DNA of 64,000 bases from Gammaproteobacteria bacterium Ga0077536 (lineage in GTDB: Bacteria; Pseudomonadota; Gammaproteobacteria; Ga0077536), in NCBI GenBank assembly GCA_001464935.1, contig LNEL01000053.1, positions 72,897 to 136,896 of the forward strand, written 5' to 3'. The position numbers and the translations under genes are program-made. The notes beneath the pieces are model-generated. The model searched no databases. It was not told the origin of the DNA and saw only the letters and a program-made list of their open reading frames with translations. Positions within the stretch are counted from its first letter, which is position 1, and each line of letters begins with the position of its first letter. Positions 1 to 8,631 of this stretch are shown here, one piece after another.

Positions 1-1
1 T

Positions 2-1621
2 GCCGTACGCAGCCTGTGGCTCATGGACGCGACGGCCGCCGCCATTGCGCTCGGTGGCCTCGCGACGTTCGCAAGCTGCGTCGCGCTGTGGAGCACCTGG
101 GCACCGGAATCGCAGCCGACGCTGCGCGCGCGCGGCAAGGGCGCGCCGAACGTGCTGATGATAGGGTCCGATACGCTGCGCGCCGACCGCCTCGAGGCGC
201 AGCGCGAACTCACGCCGCACATCGACCGCCTGCGCCGGCGCGGCACGCTGTTCACGCATTGCTACGTGCCGTGCGCACGCACCGCACCGAGCCTGATCTC
301 GCTGCTGACGGGCACCTGGCCGACAACCCACGGCATCCGCGACAACTTCGTGTCCGATGTCGAGGCGCGGCTCGGCGTCGACGGCCTGCCCGCGCTGCTC
401 GGGGCGGCCGGCTATCGCAGCGCGGCGGTGTCCGACTGGTGCGGCGCGGACATGGGCAAGTTCGACTTCGGCTTCGAACATCTCGATCTGCCGTCGGACC
501 AGTGGAACCTGAAATACCTGATCCGCCAGGGGCCGAAGGATCTGCGCCTGTTCGTCTCGCTGTTCGTGCACAACCGGCTCGGCCGGCTGCTGCTGCCGGA
601 AGTCTATTATCTCGGTGGTGTGCCGCTGACCTCCCAGGTCGGGCGGCAGACGCGCTGGCTGATTTCCGAACTCGCGGAGCGCCACGCACCGTTCTTTTTG
701 AACGCGTTCTTCTCGACCACGCATCCGCCGTTTGCGGCCGAGTATCCGTGGTACACGAAAATGACGGATCCCGCCTATGACGGCGAATCGAAGTTCGCCA
801 TGGCCCGCCTGACCGATCCGTTCGACATCATCAGGCGCCAGGCCGAACCGCGTGAAGAATTCGATCTCGAGCAGATCCTGCAGCTCTACGACGGCTGCGT
901 CGCGCAGTTCGACCATGAGGTCGGGGCGATCGTCGGCCACCTCGAGCAGTGCGGTCTCGCCGACAACACGATCGTCGTGATCTATTCCGATCACGGCATG
1001 GAGTTCTTCGAGCACGGCGCCTGGGGCCAGGGCAATTCGGCGCTCGGCGATTACTCCTCGCGCGTGCCCCTGCTGATCTGCGATCCGCGACTCACCGGCG
1101 GCACGGAAGTGGCGGCGACCGTGCGCAGCATCGACGTTGCGCCGACGCTGCTCGATTTGTGTGGCTGCGCGCCGGGGCCTGCGATGAACGGTGTGAGCCT
1201 GACTTCGATGCTCGATGCGAGCACGCCGCCGGCGAACCTGACCGCGTACAACGAAACAGGGATCTGGATCAACGACATTCCCGGCATGCCCACCGATCAC
1301 CTGCGCTATCCGGGCATCGTCGATCTGCTGGAGATTCCGGACCAGGTGTCCGGCACGCTCGCGATCAAGCCGCAGTACCGCCAGGCGATCATCGAAGCGA
1401 AGGATCGCTTCGTCGTGCGCGGCGCGTGGAAACTGGTGTATCAGCCGCTGCGCGGGGGCTGCCTGCTGCGGCTGTTCGACACGCAGGACGACCCGGCTTG
1501 CGCGCGCGATCTCTCGGCGCAGCAACCGCAGATCCGCGACGAACTGTGGCGCGAACTGCAGACCTACCTCGCGCGCGACGGCATCCGGATCCCGCCGCCG
1601 CCACTGGCGGCCACGGCCTGA
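2..1621 (+). CDS. Sulfatase/alkaline-phosphatase-fold enzyme with Thr nucleophile (5' end open)
   Basis: Member of the alkaline phosphatase/sulfatase superfamily, probably acting on the ester or phosphoester decoration of a surface glycan. The reading frame is open to the window edge. The first in-window ATG at 23 gives 532 residues, but the true start may lie upstream, because a hydrophobic segment at residues 5-25 looks like part of a membrane anchor. Counting from that ATG, the metal-binding Asp is D50 in IGSDTLRADR, and a second metal site is SDHG near 325. The classical sulfatase signature C-x-P-S-R-x3-L-[MT]-G is present as T87-A-P-S-L-x3-L-T-G. The formylglycine Cys is therefore Thr, as in nucleotide pyrophosphatases and phosphoethanolamine transferases, and a plain sulfatase is unlikely. 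It is followed 10 bp later by the CapK-like gene in the same direction. Confidence 0.8.
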   Translation, partial: AVRSLWLMDATAAAIALGGLATFASCVALWSTWAPESQPTLRARGKGAPNVLMIGSDTLRADRLEAQRELTPHIDRLRRRGTLFTHCYVPCARTAPSLISLLTGTWPTTHGIRDNFVSDVEARLGVDGLPALLGAAGYRSAAVSDWCGADMGKFDFGFEHLDLPSDQWNLKYLIRQGPKDLRLFVSLFVHNRLGRLLLPEVYYLGGVPLTSQVGRQTRWLISELAERHAPFFLNAFFSTTHPPFAAEYPWYTKMTDPAYDGESKFAMARLTDPFDIIRRQAEPREEFDLEQILQLYDGCVAQFDHEVGAIVGHLEQCGLADNTIVVIYSDHGMEFFEHGAWGQGNSALGDYSSRVPLLICDPRLTGGTEVAATVRSIDVAPTLLDLCGCAPGPAMNGVSLTSMLDASTPPANLTAYNETGIWINDIPGMPTDHLRYPGIVDLLEIPDQVSGTLAIKPQYRQAIIEAKDRFVVRGAWKLVYQPLRGGCLLRLFDTQDDPACARDLSAQQPQIRDELWRELQTYLARDGIRIPPPPLAATA

Positions 1622-1631
1622 GGAACGCGCG

Positions 1632-3026
1632 ATGACACCGTGGATTGCCCGCCGCATCGTCTATCCGCTGCAGGAACTCGCCTGCCGGCGACCGACCTTT
1701 GCGTATCTCGAAGCGCTCGAGCGCAGCCAGTGGCTCCCGCGCAGCGAACTCGAGGCGCTGCAGCGCCAGAAACTGAACGCACTGCTGAACGTGGCCCTCG
1801 CGCACTGTCCGTGGCACGCCGGCCGTCTGCGCGACGCCGGCCTTGCCGAACAGGTGATGGCCAATGCCGTCACGCACGACACCCTGCGCGCGCTGCCCGT
1901 GATGACCAAGCTCGATGCGCGCGAACATCGCGACGGGCTCGTGTGGCATGGCGTGCCCGGCGGCAGCTTTCGCTACAACACGGGCGGTTCCTCCGGCGAA
2001 CCGCTGATCTTCCATTTCGGCCGCGAGCGTCAGGCCTCGGATGCCGCAGGCCGCATGCGCGCGCGACGCTGGTGGGGGGTCGAACCCGGCGAGCGCGAAG
2101 CCTACCTGTGGGGCGCACCGGTCGAGCTGAACAAGACCGATCGCATCAAGACGATCCGCGATCGGCTGATCAACCAGCTCGTGCTGAATGCGTTCGCGAT
2201 GTCGCCGGCCCGGATGGACGAGTATCTCGCGGCGCTGCAGGCCTGGCAGCCGGTGTGCCTGTACGGCTATGCGTCGAGTGTCGCGCTGCTCGCCGCGCAT
2301 GCCGAAGCACGCGGCCGCACGCCGCTCAGGCTGACGCGCCTGCGTGTGGTGTGCACGACCGGCGAACCACTGTATCCCCATCAGCGCGAACTGATCGGAC
2401 GCGTCTTCGGGGTGCCGGTCGCGAACGAATTCGGCAGCCGCGACGTCGGCTTCACGGCGCACGAGGCACCGGGCGGCGTGCTGTTGCTGTTGAGCGAATC
2501 GCACATCGTCGAAGTACTCGATGCCGACGGCGAACCCTGCGCGCCCGGGGTGCCGGGCGAGGCGGTGATCACGGGGCTGACGTCCGCCGCCCAGCCGTTC
2601 ATCCGCTACCGCACCGGCGATGTCGTCAGCCTGTCGCCGGACGCCGATCCCGCGGGCCGCGGCCTGCACGTGCTCGGCGAAGTGACCGGCCGGCAGACCG
2701 ACTTCGTCGTGCACGAAGACGGCACGATCATGCACGCGCTGGCCGTCATCTACGTGTTGCGCGCCATCGACGGCATCGAACAGTTCAAATGCATCCAGCA
2801 CACGCGCCGCGACGTCGAAGTGCTGGTGGTGCCCAACGCGCGCTGGCACGACGGGGCCGCTGTCGAGGTCGAACGCGGCCTGCGCGCGCGTCTCGGCGAC
2901 GGGCTGCAGGTCAGGCTGCAGCTCGTCGGGTCGATACCGCCCGAACAGTCCGGCAAACATCGCTACGTCGTGAGCCATGTCAAACTCGATTCCCGACTTG
3001 CGCACGCCACCCATGAGACCGAGTGA
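1632..3026 (+). CDS. CapK/PaaK-like adenylate-forming enzyme
   Basis: 464-residue member of the phenylacetate-CoA ligase/coenzyme F390 synthetase family, the branch often annotated CapK in capsule and exopolysaccharide clusters. Such enzymes activate a carboxylate as an acyl-adenylate. The substrate here is unknown and may be an acyl or amino-acyl decoration of the glycan. Visible motifs are the AMP-binding loop TGGSSGEP at 117-124, TTGEPLY at 242-248, the EFGSRD segment at 266-271 and YRTGD at 326-330. No signal peptide or membrane segment is seen, so it is cytosolic. The start is supported by GAGGAA ten bases upstream. The stop is only 3 bp from the next ATG, indicating an operon with the toroid protein. 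Confidence 0.85.
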   Translation: MTPWIARRIVYPLQELACRRPTFAYLEALERSQWLPRSELEALQRQKLNALLNVALAHCPWHAGRLRDAGLAEQVMANAVTHDTLRALPVMTKLDAREHRDGLVWHGVPGGSFRYNTGGSSGEPLIFHFGRERQASDAAGRMRARRWWGVEPGEREAYLWGAPVELNKTDRIKTIRDRLINQLVLNAFAMSPARMDEYLAALQAWQPVCLYGYASSVALLAAHAEARGRTPLRLTRLRVVCTTGEPLYPHQRELIGRVFGVPVANEFGSRDVGFTAHEAPGGVLLLLSESHIVEVLDADGEPCAPGVPGEAVITGLTSAAQPFIRYRTGDVVSLSPDADPAGRGLHVLGEVTGRQTDFVVHEDGTIMHALAVIYVLRAIDGIEQFKCIQHTRRDVEVLVVPNARWHDGAAVEVERGLRARLGDGLQVRLQLVGSIPPEQSGKHRYVVSHVKLDSRLAHATHETE

Positions 3027-3029
3027 CCC

Positions 3030-4235
3030 ATGAACCCGCTAGACCTGTTGAAGCTCCCTCTCCGCTACCAGCCGTGGCGGCCCCGCCATGCCGCGTTGAT
3101 CGCGGCCGACCTCGGTGGCGTTGCGCGCCAGCCCGTGCACGATCACCGGCGGCACCTGCAGGCCACGCTCGACTGGCTGTGCCACGCGCAGGACGTGCGC
3201 GACGGTCACGCCGATGCGGGCGGCGTCGCCGCGGGCTGGAGTTTCGAGGACGGCTGGCTGCCGGGCTATCCGGAAACGACGGGCTACATCATCGAGACCT
3301 TTCTCGCCGCCGCCGACCATCTCGACCAGCCGCGGTATCGCGAACGCGCGGGGCGCATGCTCGACTGGGAGTTGTCGCTGCAGGCCGCCGACGGCGCCTT
3401 TCCCGGCCACTTCGGCGAGCCCGGCAGCCACCCGGTGATCTTCAACCAGGGACAGATCATGCACGGGCTGGTGGCCGGCTGGCTGCGCCTGCAGCGACAG
3501 GACTGCCTCGACGCCGCCACGCGCGCCGGCCGCTGGCTGGTCGCGCAGCAGGACGCCGACGGCTGCTATCGCCGTTACGAACACAACGAAGTGCCGCACG
3601 TGTACAACACACGCGCGATCTGGGCGCTGGCCGCGGCCGGCGTGATGGCGGACGAAGCCTCGTTCGTCGACGCCGCGCGCCGCAACCTCGACTGGGCGCT
3701 GACGCAACAGACCGCGAGCGGCTGGTTTCGCACCAACGCCTTCGTGCCGGGGCGCGATCCGTTCCTGCACACGATCGCCTACGCAATCCGCGGCTTCATC
3801 GAGGTCGGCGATCTGCTGCAGGAGCCGCGCTATCTCGACGCCGCGACGCGTGCCGCGCGCGGCGTACTCGCGCGCCAGCGCAGCGACGGCTGGCTGGCCG
3901 GTACCTACGGCGATGACTGGCAGCCGCGCGCGGGTTACGCGTGCGTGACCGGCGTGGCGCAGATGGCGCTGTGCTGGCAGCGCCTGCACCAGATTGGCGG
4001 CGACGACAGCTTCCGCGACGGCGCGCGGCGCGCGATCGAGTACGTCAAACGCACGCAGCGTACGGACTCATCGGACAACATCGTCAACGGCGCGATCCCG
4101 GGTTCGAGCCCCATCTGGGGCGCCTACTCGCGCTTCGAGTTCCCGAACTGGGCGGCAAAGTTCTTCGCCGATGCGCTGCTGATGGAGATGACGGGTCAGG
4201 CGCTGCCGGCCGCGCCGGCACGGAGGACCGCATGA
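3030..4235 (+). CDS. Alpha/alpha-toroid (six-hairpin-like) protein of unknown function
   Basis: 401 residues with no signal peptide. The sequence is helical and carries repeated turns of the form Q-x2-DG-x-aromatic (around residues 112, 172, 235 and 290), typical of alpha/alpha toroids such as prenyltransferase/squalene-cyclase repeats and unsaturated glucuronyl hydrolase-like six-hairpin glycosidases. Trp, His and Glu are frequent in the presumed central cavity. The absence of an export signal argues against a secreted lyase; a cytosolic role on a lipid-linked or nucleotide-linked sugar is an inference. Its stop overlaps the next ATG (ATGA), so it is translationally coupled to the formyltransferase. 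A second, larger toroid protein lies at 13294-15228. Confidence 0.7.
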   Translation: MNPLDLLKLPLRYQPWRPRHAALIAADLGGVARQPVHDHRRHLQATLDWLCHAQDVRDGHADAGGVAAGWSFEDGWLPGYPETTGYIIETFLAAADHLDQPRYRERAGRMLDWELSLQAADGAFPGHFGEPGSHPVIFNQGQIMHGLVAGWLRLQRQDCLDAATRAGRWLVAQQDADGCYRRYEHNEVPHVYNTRAIWALAAAGVMADEASFVDAARRNLDWALTQQTASGWFRTNAFVPGRDPFLHTIAYAIRGFIEVGDLLQEPRYLDAATRAARGVLARQRSDGWLAGTYGDDWQPRAGYACVTGVAQMALCWQRLHQIGGDDSFRDGARRAIEYVKRTQRTDSSDNIVNGAIPGSSPIWGAYSRFEFPNWAAKFFADALLMEMTGQALPAAPARRTA

Positions 4236-5050
4236 GCGCCCCGCTGCGCCTGATGGTGCTGTGCGGCCAGAGCCCGCGCCATCTGCATGTCGCCAACCGG
4301 CTGTGCGAGGCCGGCGAGGTGGTGGCCATCGTCCACGAGGAAGGCCGTGAACTCGGGCTGAAGACCTTCCTGCGCAAACTGCGGCCGCAGACCCTGCTGC
4401 CGAAAATCTGGCGCTGGGTGCGCGACCGTCCGCGCTATGCGAACCAGGACGAGGCGAAGTTCTTCTTCGGCGACCAGCCACCGCGCCTCACGTACCCGGC
4501 ACTCGTGCGTCGGTGTCCGCACATCAATCACCCGGACGTCGTGCGCTGGCTCGATGAACTGCAGCCGGATCTCGTCTGCGTGTTCGGCACTTCGCTGATA
4601 CGTGGCGATCTGCTGCGCGGCGGGCGGCTCGGGATCGTGAACCTGCACGGCGGGCTGTCGCCGGAGTATCGCGGCGCCGACTGCACGTTCTGGGCCCTGC
4701 ACAACGGCGAACCCGAGAAGGTCGGGTGCACGCTGCACTACATCAACGCCGGCATTGATACGGGATCGCTGATCGCGCACGTCAGTCCGGCGGTGAAACC
4801 CGATGACGATGAACTCGTGCTGTTCTGGCGCGCAGTGCAGGACAGCGCCGAGGTCTACGGCGAGTTCGTCCGCCGGGTCGCGGCGGGCGAACAGTTCGGC
4901 GTCGCGCAGCCGGGACGCGGCCGCCTGTACCAGGTCAAGGATCGGGGTCTGAGCCACGAGCGCGCCCTGAAGGCCAGCCTCCAGGCGGGCCTGCTGAAGG
5001 CCAAAGCGCTGCCGCTGCGCGTCACCTGGTTCACCAAGACGCCGTCATGA
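4232..5050 (+). CDS. Formyltransferase (methionyl-tRNA/sugar N-formyltransferase family)
   Basis: 272-residue formyl transferase-fold protein. The three catalytic residues of the family can be placed: N137 and H139 in the NLHGGLSPEYRG segment, and D176 in NAGIDTG. It is much shorter than methionyl-tRNA formyltransferase and lies between glycan genes, so it most likely transfers formyl from N10-formyltetrahydrofolate to an amino sugar, as sugar N-formyltransferases of O-antigen pathways do. That substrate assignment is inference. The frame is open further upstream, but the ATG at 4232 overlaps the previous stop as ATGA and begins a normal N-terminal beta strand, so it is preferred. It overlaps the following glycosyltransferase in the same way. 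Confidence 0.85.
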   Translation: MSAPLRLMVLCGQSPRHLHVANRLCEAGEVVAIVHEEGRELGLKTFLRKLRPQTLLPKIWRWVRDRPRYANQDEAKFFFGDQPPRLTYPALVRRCPHINHPDVVRWLDELQPDLVCVFGTSLIRGDLLRGGRLGIVNLHGGLSPEYRGADCTFWALHNGEPEKVGCTLHYINAGIDTGSLIAHVSPAVKPDDDELVLFWRAVQDSAEVYGEFVRRVAAGEQFGVAQPGRGRLYQVKDRGLSHERALKASLQAGLLKAKALPLRVTWFTKTPS

Positions 5051-6012
5051 ACGCGCCGCAGGCCACCGACCTGCTGGACTGCAGCGTCATCGTCTGCACG
5101 TACAACCGCGCGCAGTCGCTGGCCGATACGCTGCGCGCGCTGCAGGCCCAGCGCGTCCCCGACGATCTGCGCTGGGAGGTGCTGATCGTCGACAACAATT
5201 CGCGCGACGACACGCGCGCGACCGTCGAGGCCGCGGCGGCCGGCTTTCCGCCGCTGCGCTACCTGTTCCAGCCGCAGCAGGGCCTGTCCCACGCGCGCAA
5301 CATGGGCATCGAAGCCGCGCGCGGGGAGCTGCTGATCTTCACCGATGACGACGTGCTGCCGGAGCCGGACTGGATCGAACGCGTGAGGGCGGGGATCGCG
5401 GCCCATGCTGCCGACGCCTGCGGCGGTTACATCGCGCCGCTGTTCGAAATCCCGCCACCGGCCTGGCTGACCGAGCGCTTCTACGGTTTTCTCGCCGTGC
5501 GCACCGAGCGCAGCGATGACTACCCGATCGTCACGGCGAGCCAGGCGCCATTCGGCGCGAACATGGCAGTCAAACGCGCGGTGTTCGATCGTGTGGGCCT
5601 GTTCGACGTCACGCGTGGACGCACCGGCAAGGTGCTCGCCAGCGGCGAAGACGGCGAACTGTTCGAGCGTATCCTCGCCGCCGGCCTGAAGGCCGTGTTT
5701 CTCGGCAGCGCCCGCGTCCATCACAAGGTCGAAGCGTTCCGGCTGACCAAGCGCTACCTGCGCCGCTGGCGTTATCAGAGCAGCCGCAATATCGCGCTCA
5801 GCCGCGGCCTGGCTGGCGCGCGCCGCGTGGCCGGCGTGCCGCTGTTCGTGCTGCCGCAGACCCTGCGCGCGGCCGGGCGCGTGCTCGGTGGCTGGCTGGT
5901 CAGCGCGCCCGATGAAGCATTCAACCGCGAGATGGTGCTCTGCCATTTCCTCGGGCTGATCGCCGGGCTCTACCGGCGGGCGCGCCAGCCCGGGCGAGAC
6001 GGCCCGGCCTGA
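5047..6012 (+). CDS. Glycosyltransferase family 2
   Basis: 321-residue GT-A fold glycosyltransferase. The N-terminal strand SVIVCTYNRAQ (13-23), the nucleotide-binding VDNNS (48-52) and the metal-binding acidic cluster TDDD at 99-102 are all present, followed by an acceptor-binding region with GEDGELFERI near 200. No transmembrane segments are obvious, so it is a peripheral cytosolic enzyme adding one sugar to a lipid-linked intermediate. It is the last gene of a five-gene plus-strand run with ATGA overlaps. It ends 19 bp from the convergent metallo-beta-lactamase gene. Donor and acceptor cannot be told from sequence. Confidence 0.9.
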   Translation: MNAPQATDLLDCSVIVCTYNRAQSLADTLRALQAQRVPDDLRWEVLIVDNNSRDDTRATVEAAAAGFPPLRYLFQPQQGLSHARNMGIEAARGELLIFTDDDVLPEPDWIERVRAGIAAHAADACGGYIAPLFEIPPPAWLTERFYGFLAVRTERSDDYPIVTASQAPFGANMAVKRAVFDRVGLFDVTRGRTGKVLASGEDGELFERILAAGLKAVFLGSARVHHKVEAFRLTKRYLRRWRYQSSRNIALSRGLAGARRVAGVPLFVLPQTLRAAGRVLGGWLVSAPDEAFNREMVLCHFLGLIAGLYRRARQPGRDGPA

Positions 6013-6031
6013 ACGCCCGATATCCCCCGGC

Positions 6032-7387
6032 TCAGGCCCGCTTGCCGAGCAGGTAGTAGGCCTTCTTGGCGGTCCTGAACATCGCCGATTCCTCGGACAC
6101 GAAGCGCCGGAACAGCTGTTCGGTATTGGTCGCGAACCGCGTCATCATCACGCCCAGTGGATCGCGCATCACGTAATGGTGAAAGTAGCGGGCGAGTTCC
6201 TGCTCGGATTTGACGCCGCCGTTGTCCGCGAATTTGCACACATAGGGGCTGAAGTCCGGATACAGGCTCTCGACCCCGTGCAGCGTCGTCTTCATGTAAT
6301 TGGCGATCAGCAGATCGTCGAAAATCTCGAAATCGATGCAGGTCATCAGCGAGCCGCGCGGCGCCTCGAAGGTGATCCCGACGTCTTTCAGCGCCGGATT
6401 CAGCCGCACCGCATGCGAGCGGCCGCCCGCCTTGACCTCGATGAAGCCGAAGTGTCGCGCGAGGTGCTCGCGTGATTTGAAATAGTGTTCGATCTTCGGC
6501 AGATCGGCGTCCTCGAGCGGATCGCTCCAGTTGTCGCCGAAGTCTTCGGGCTTGCGCAGCGCCAGCGGCAGGCGGCGCGGTTCTATCTTCTCGACCCGAT
6601 CCGTCTCACAGTCCACGCGCACGAACGCCGGCAGCATCTGCGGCCCGTGCGGATTCGCGTCGGCCTGGTAGTCCGACAGTTCGGGCACGAGCGCGTTGGC
6701 CCACGCGCTGTCTTCGCGCTGGAAGCGGTGGAACGACGAGAACGGGATGACGTGGTTGGCGCCGAACTGCACCGCGGCGCGCTGTGCGCGGGGCGCGATC
6801 GGGCGACGCTTCGCGGCAATGTCGGTCAGTGCGCGTCCAGACGGGTCGTACAGGTTCAGCATGTCGGCGCCACCCCAGCCGTGAAGCTGGCAGAGATAGA
6901 CGTCGCGATAGCGTTTGGCGATGCGCCGGATGTGCCAGGCGGCGCCGTAGTCCGGCGAGTCGTTCGCGTCGATCACGAGCCGGCCGTTGATGTCGATCAG
7001 CAGCACCGAATCCTGGTTCTGGTTGGCGAAGGAACACACGCGGATGCGCGGGGAAAGCTGCTCCCAGACGCGATCGCGCAGCACACGCACGCTGTGCCCG
7101 GCCGCTACGAGATCGCGCAGGATCCGACCACCGTAATGATCCGACAGCAGGAACTGGCCGTTGGTCAGCATCGGCAGTGCGTCGACGTTCAGATGGTCCG
7201 GATGGCCGTGGCTGAACCAGTGGAATTTCGCGCGACGGATCGCGTCCATCTGTGCCGGCGGAATCTCGTAGTCGTGAGTCCACGCGCCGAAATAGGCGTC
7301 GTCGTTGATCCAGGCGTCGGTGGTCAGCACCGGCACATCGTCGTAGGCAATGATGGTCGCACTGCCGATGGTTTCAAACGCTAGCAC
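6032..7387 (-). CDS. Metallo-beta-lactamase-fold hydrolase/oxygenase-like protein
   Basis: 451 residues from a GTG start. The metal-binding HxHxDH motif is intact as H60-G-H62-P-D64-H65, and further His/Asp positions follow (for example the ANDSPDYG and QLHGWGGAD segments). The layout recalls the metallo-beta-lactamase part of CMP-Neu5Ac or UDP-MurNAc hydroxylases, but no Rieske iron-sulfur motif is visible, so a sugar-nucleotide oxidase or hydrolase role is only a suggestion. The frame remains open far upstream across the preceding gene. The GTG at 7387 is chosen because GGAG lies nine bases before it and because the protein then starts with a proper beta strand. It follows the SGNH gene by 28 bp on the same strand. 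Confidence 0.75.
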   Translation of the reverse strand: MLAFETIGSATIIAYDDVPVLTTDAWINDDAYFGAWTHDYEIPPAQMDAIRRAKFHWFSHGHPDHLNVDALPMLTNGQFLLSDHYGGRILRDLVAAGHSVRVLRDRVWEQLSPRIRVCSFANQNQDSVLLIDINGRLVIDANDSPDYGAAWHIRRIAKRYRDVYLCQLHGWGGADMLNLYDPSGRALTDIAAKRRPIAPRAQRAAVQFGANHVIPFSSFHRFQREDSAWANALVPELSDYQADANPHGPQMLPAFVRVDCETDRVEKIEPRRLPLALRKPEDFGDNWSDPLEDADLPKIEHYFKSREHLARHFGFIEVKAGGRSHAVRLNPALKDVGITFEAPRGSLMTCIDFEIFDDLLIANYMKTTLHGVESLYPDFSPYVCKFADNGGVKSEQELARYFHHYVMRDPLGVMMTRFATNTEQLFRRFVSEESAMFRTAKKAYYLLGKRA

Positions 7388-7415
7388 GTCAGCTTTCTCC
7401 GTTCGGCGGTCGGCG

Positions 7416-8630
7416 TCATGGGTGGTCCTGCCGGGCCCGCCATTGGCGATACAAAGTTTCGATTTCGTCGACTTCCGCGGCGTGCCCGGCCGCGTAGTCC
7501 GCGCGCGCCGCATGCCAGGCGGCGAGATGGGCGTCGATGTCGTGGCCATCGAGGCGGCTGCCGAGCGCCGGCGTACCAGGCTTCGCGAGGCCGAACACTT
7601 CATCGAGCACGGCATCGCCGAGCCGCGGATTGAAATGCACCGTCTCCCAGAACCATTGCGACCGGTCGCCCGCCCGCGCCGGTGCGGGGTCGATGTTGTG
7701 GCCGCGATAGCCCGAGAAGTCCCAGAGCGGAAACGCGGCCCTGCCGGCTTCGCGCGCCGCCTCGGCATTGACGCGGACGACGGCGCGTCGAATGTCGTCG
7801 AAGCGATCGCCCATCCCGGCCAGGCGCATCGCTTCGAAATGCCACGCGTGGGCGGGGGGAATGATCAGGTGCAACTCGATCTGCTCGCGATGACAGAGGC
7901 GGATGATCTCGCGCAAGGGCTCAATCGCCGCTTCCAGCCTGAACTCTTCCGCAGCGTAGCGCCGGTAACGGTCGAAGGTATTGACCGTCATCACGCGAAA
8001 GCCGTTGTAGGAGTCGAAGTCCGCACCGACATGGTCCCACTGCCCGTCCCGCCCCAGGCTCAGCGTCGTCCAGCCCTGGTAGCGGATGGTGCGCAGGCTC
8101 GCGAGCAGGGCGTCGACCGACAGCAGGCTTGCGGCGTAGTCGGGCAGCGTCGCGGTGAACAGACGATGCTGGGGACGTCCATCGGGAGCGACGGCCAACC
8201 GCCGTTCGCTGAACGCGCCATTGCCGTCGCGATCGGCATAGAACACGCGGTTGTCGAGGCTCACCACCAGCCGCTTCAGCGGGCGGGTCGCCTGCGCGTG
8301 CTGCAGCGTACGCCACATCTCGTACAGACTGACGGCCGGCAGCGCCGCGTTGTAGGGGGTGAACTCCCCCCACACCGGATGCTGCGGCGAATAGCCGCGG
8401 CCGGCGCGCGAGGTACCGAGAATCAGGCCGTCGGGCCGTGTGCGTTCGATCGCATAGGGTGTGGTCAGACGCAGGGATTCGACGAAGTCCGGCTTCAAGG
8501 CGTTGAAGCCCGTAAGGTCCGGCGCGCCGAACACCCGGTAGGGGTCGACGAAACCGTTGAACAGGGCAATGGCGAACGCCAGCGCAGCGATAGCCCCCAG
8601 CAGTCCCCGCAGATGGTGTGCCATGCTCAT
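7416..8630 (-). CDS. AlgJ/AlgX-like membrane-anchored SGNH protein
   Basis: 404 residues. One N-terminal membrane segment (about 7-27) anchors a periplasmic SGNH-fold domain. The block-I-like serine lies in ILGTSRAG (about residue 68) and the C-terminal catalytic His in ETVHFNPRLGD. Proteins of this type work beside MBOAT acyltransferases, as AlgJ/AlgX do with AlgI in alginate acetylation, carrying the acetyl group to the polymer in the periplasm. The MBOAT gene is immediately upstream: its stop is 1 bp from this ATG. An earlier in-frame ATG at 8663 would lie inside the MBOAT gene and is less likely. Assignment rests on motif and context, so the exact family is uncertain. Confidence 0.75.
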   Translation of the reverse strand: MSMAHHLRGLLGAIAALAFAIALFNGFVDPYRVFGAPDLTGFNALKPDFVESLRLTTPYAIERTRPDGLILGTSRAGRGYSPQHPVWGEFTPYNAALPAVSLYEMWRTLQHAQATRPLKRLVVSLDNRVFYADRDGNGAFSERRLAVAPDGRPQHRLFTATLPDYAASLLSVDALLASLRTIRYQGWTTLSLGRDGQWDHVGADFDSYNGFRVMTVNTFDRYRRYAAEEFRLEAAIEPLREIIRLCHREQIELHLIIPPAHAWHFEAMRLAGMGDRFDDIRRAVVRVNAEAAREAGRAAFPLWDFSGYRGHNIDPAPARAGDRSQWFWETVHFNPRLGDAVLDEVFGLAKPGTPALGSRLDGHDIDAHLAAWHAARADYAAGHAAEVDEIETLYRQWRARQDHP

Positions 8631-8631
8631 G

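Noticed and set aside
1389..3014. 541-residue minus-strand frame
   Set aside because: Antisense to the CapK-like gene, no recognisable domain, no ribosome site.
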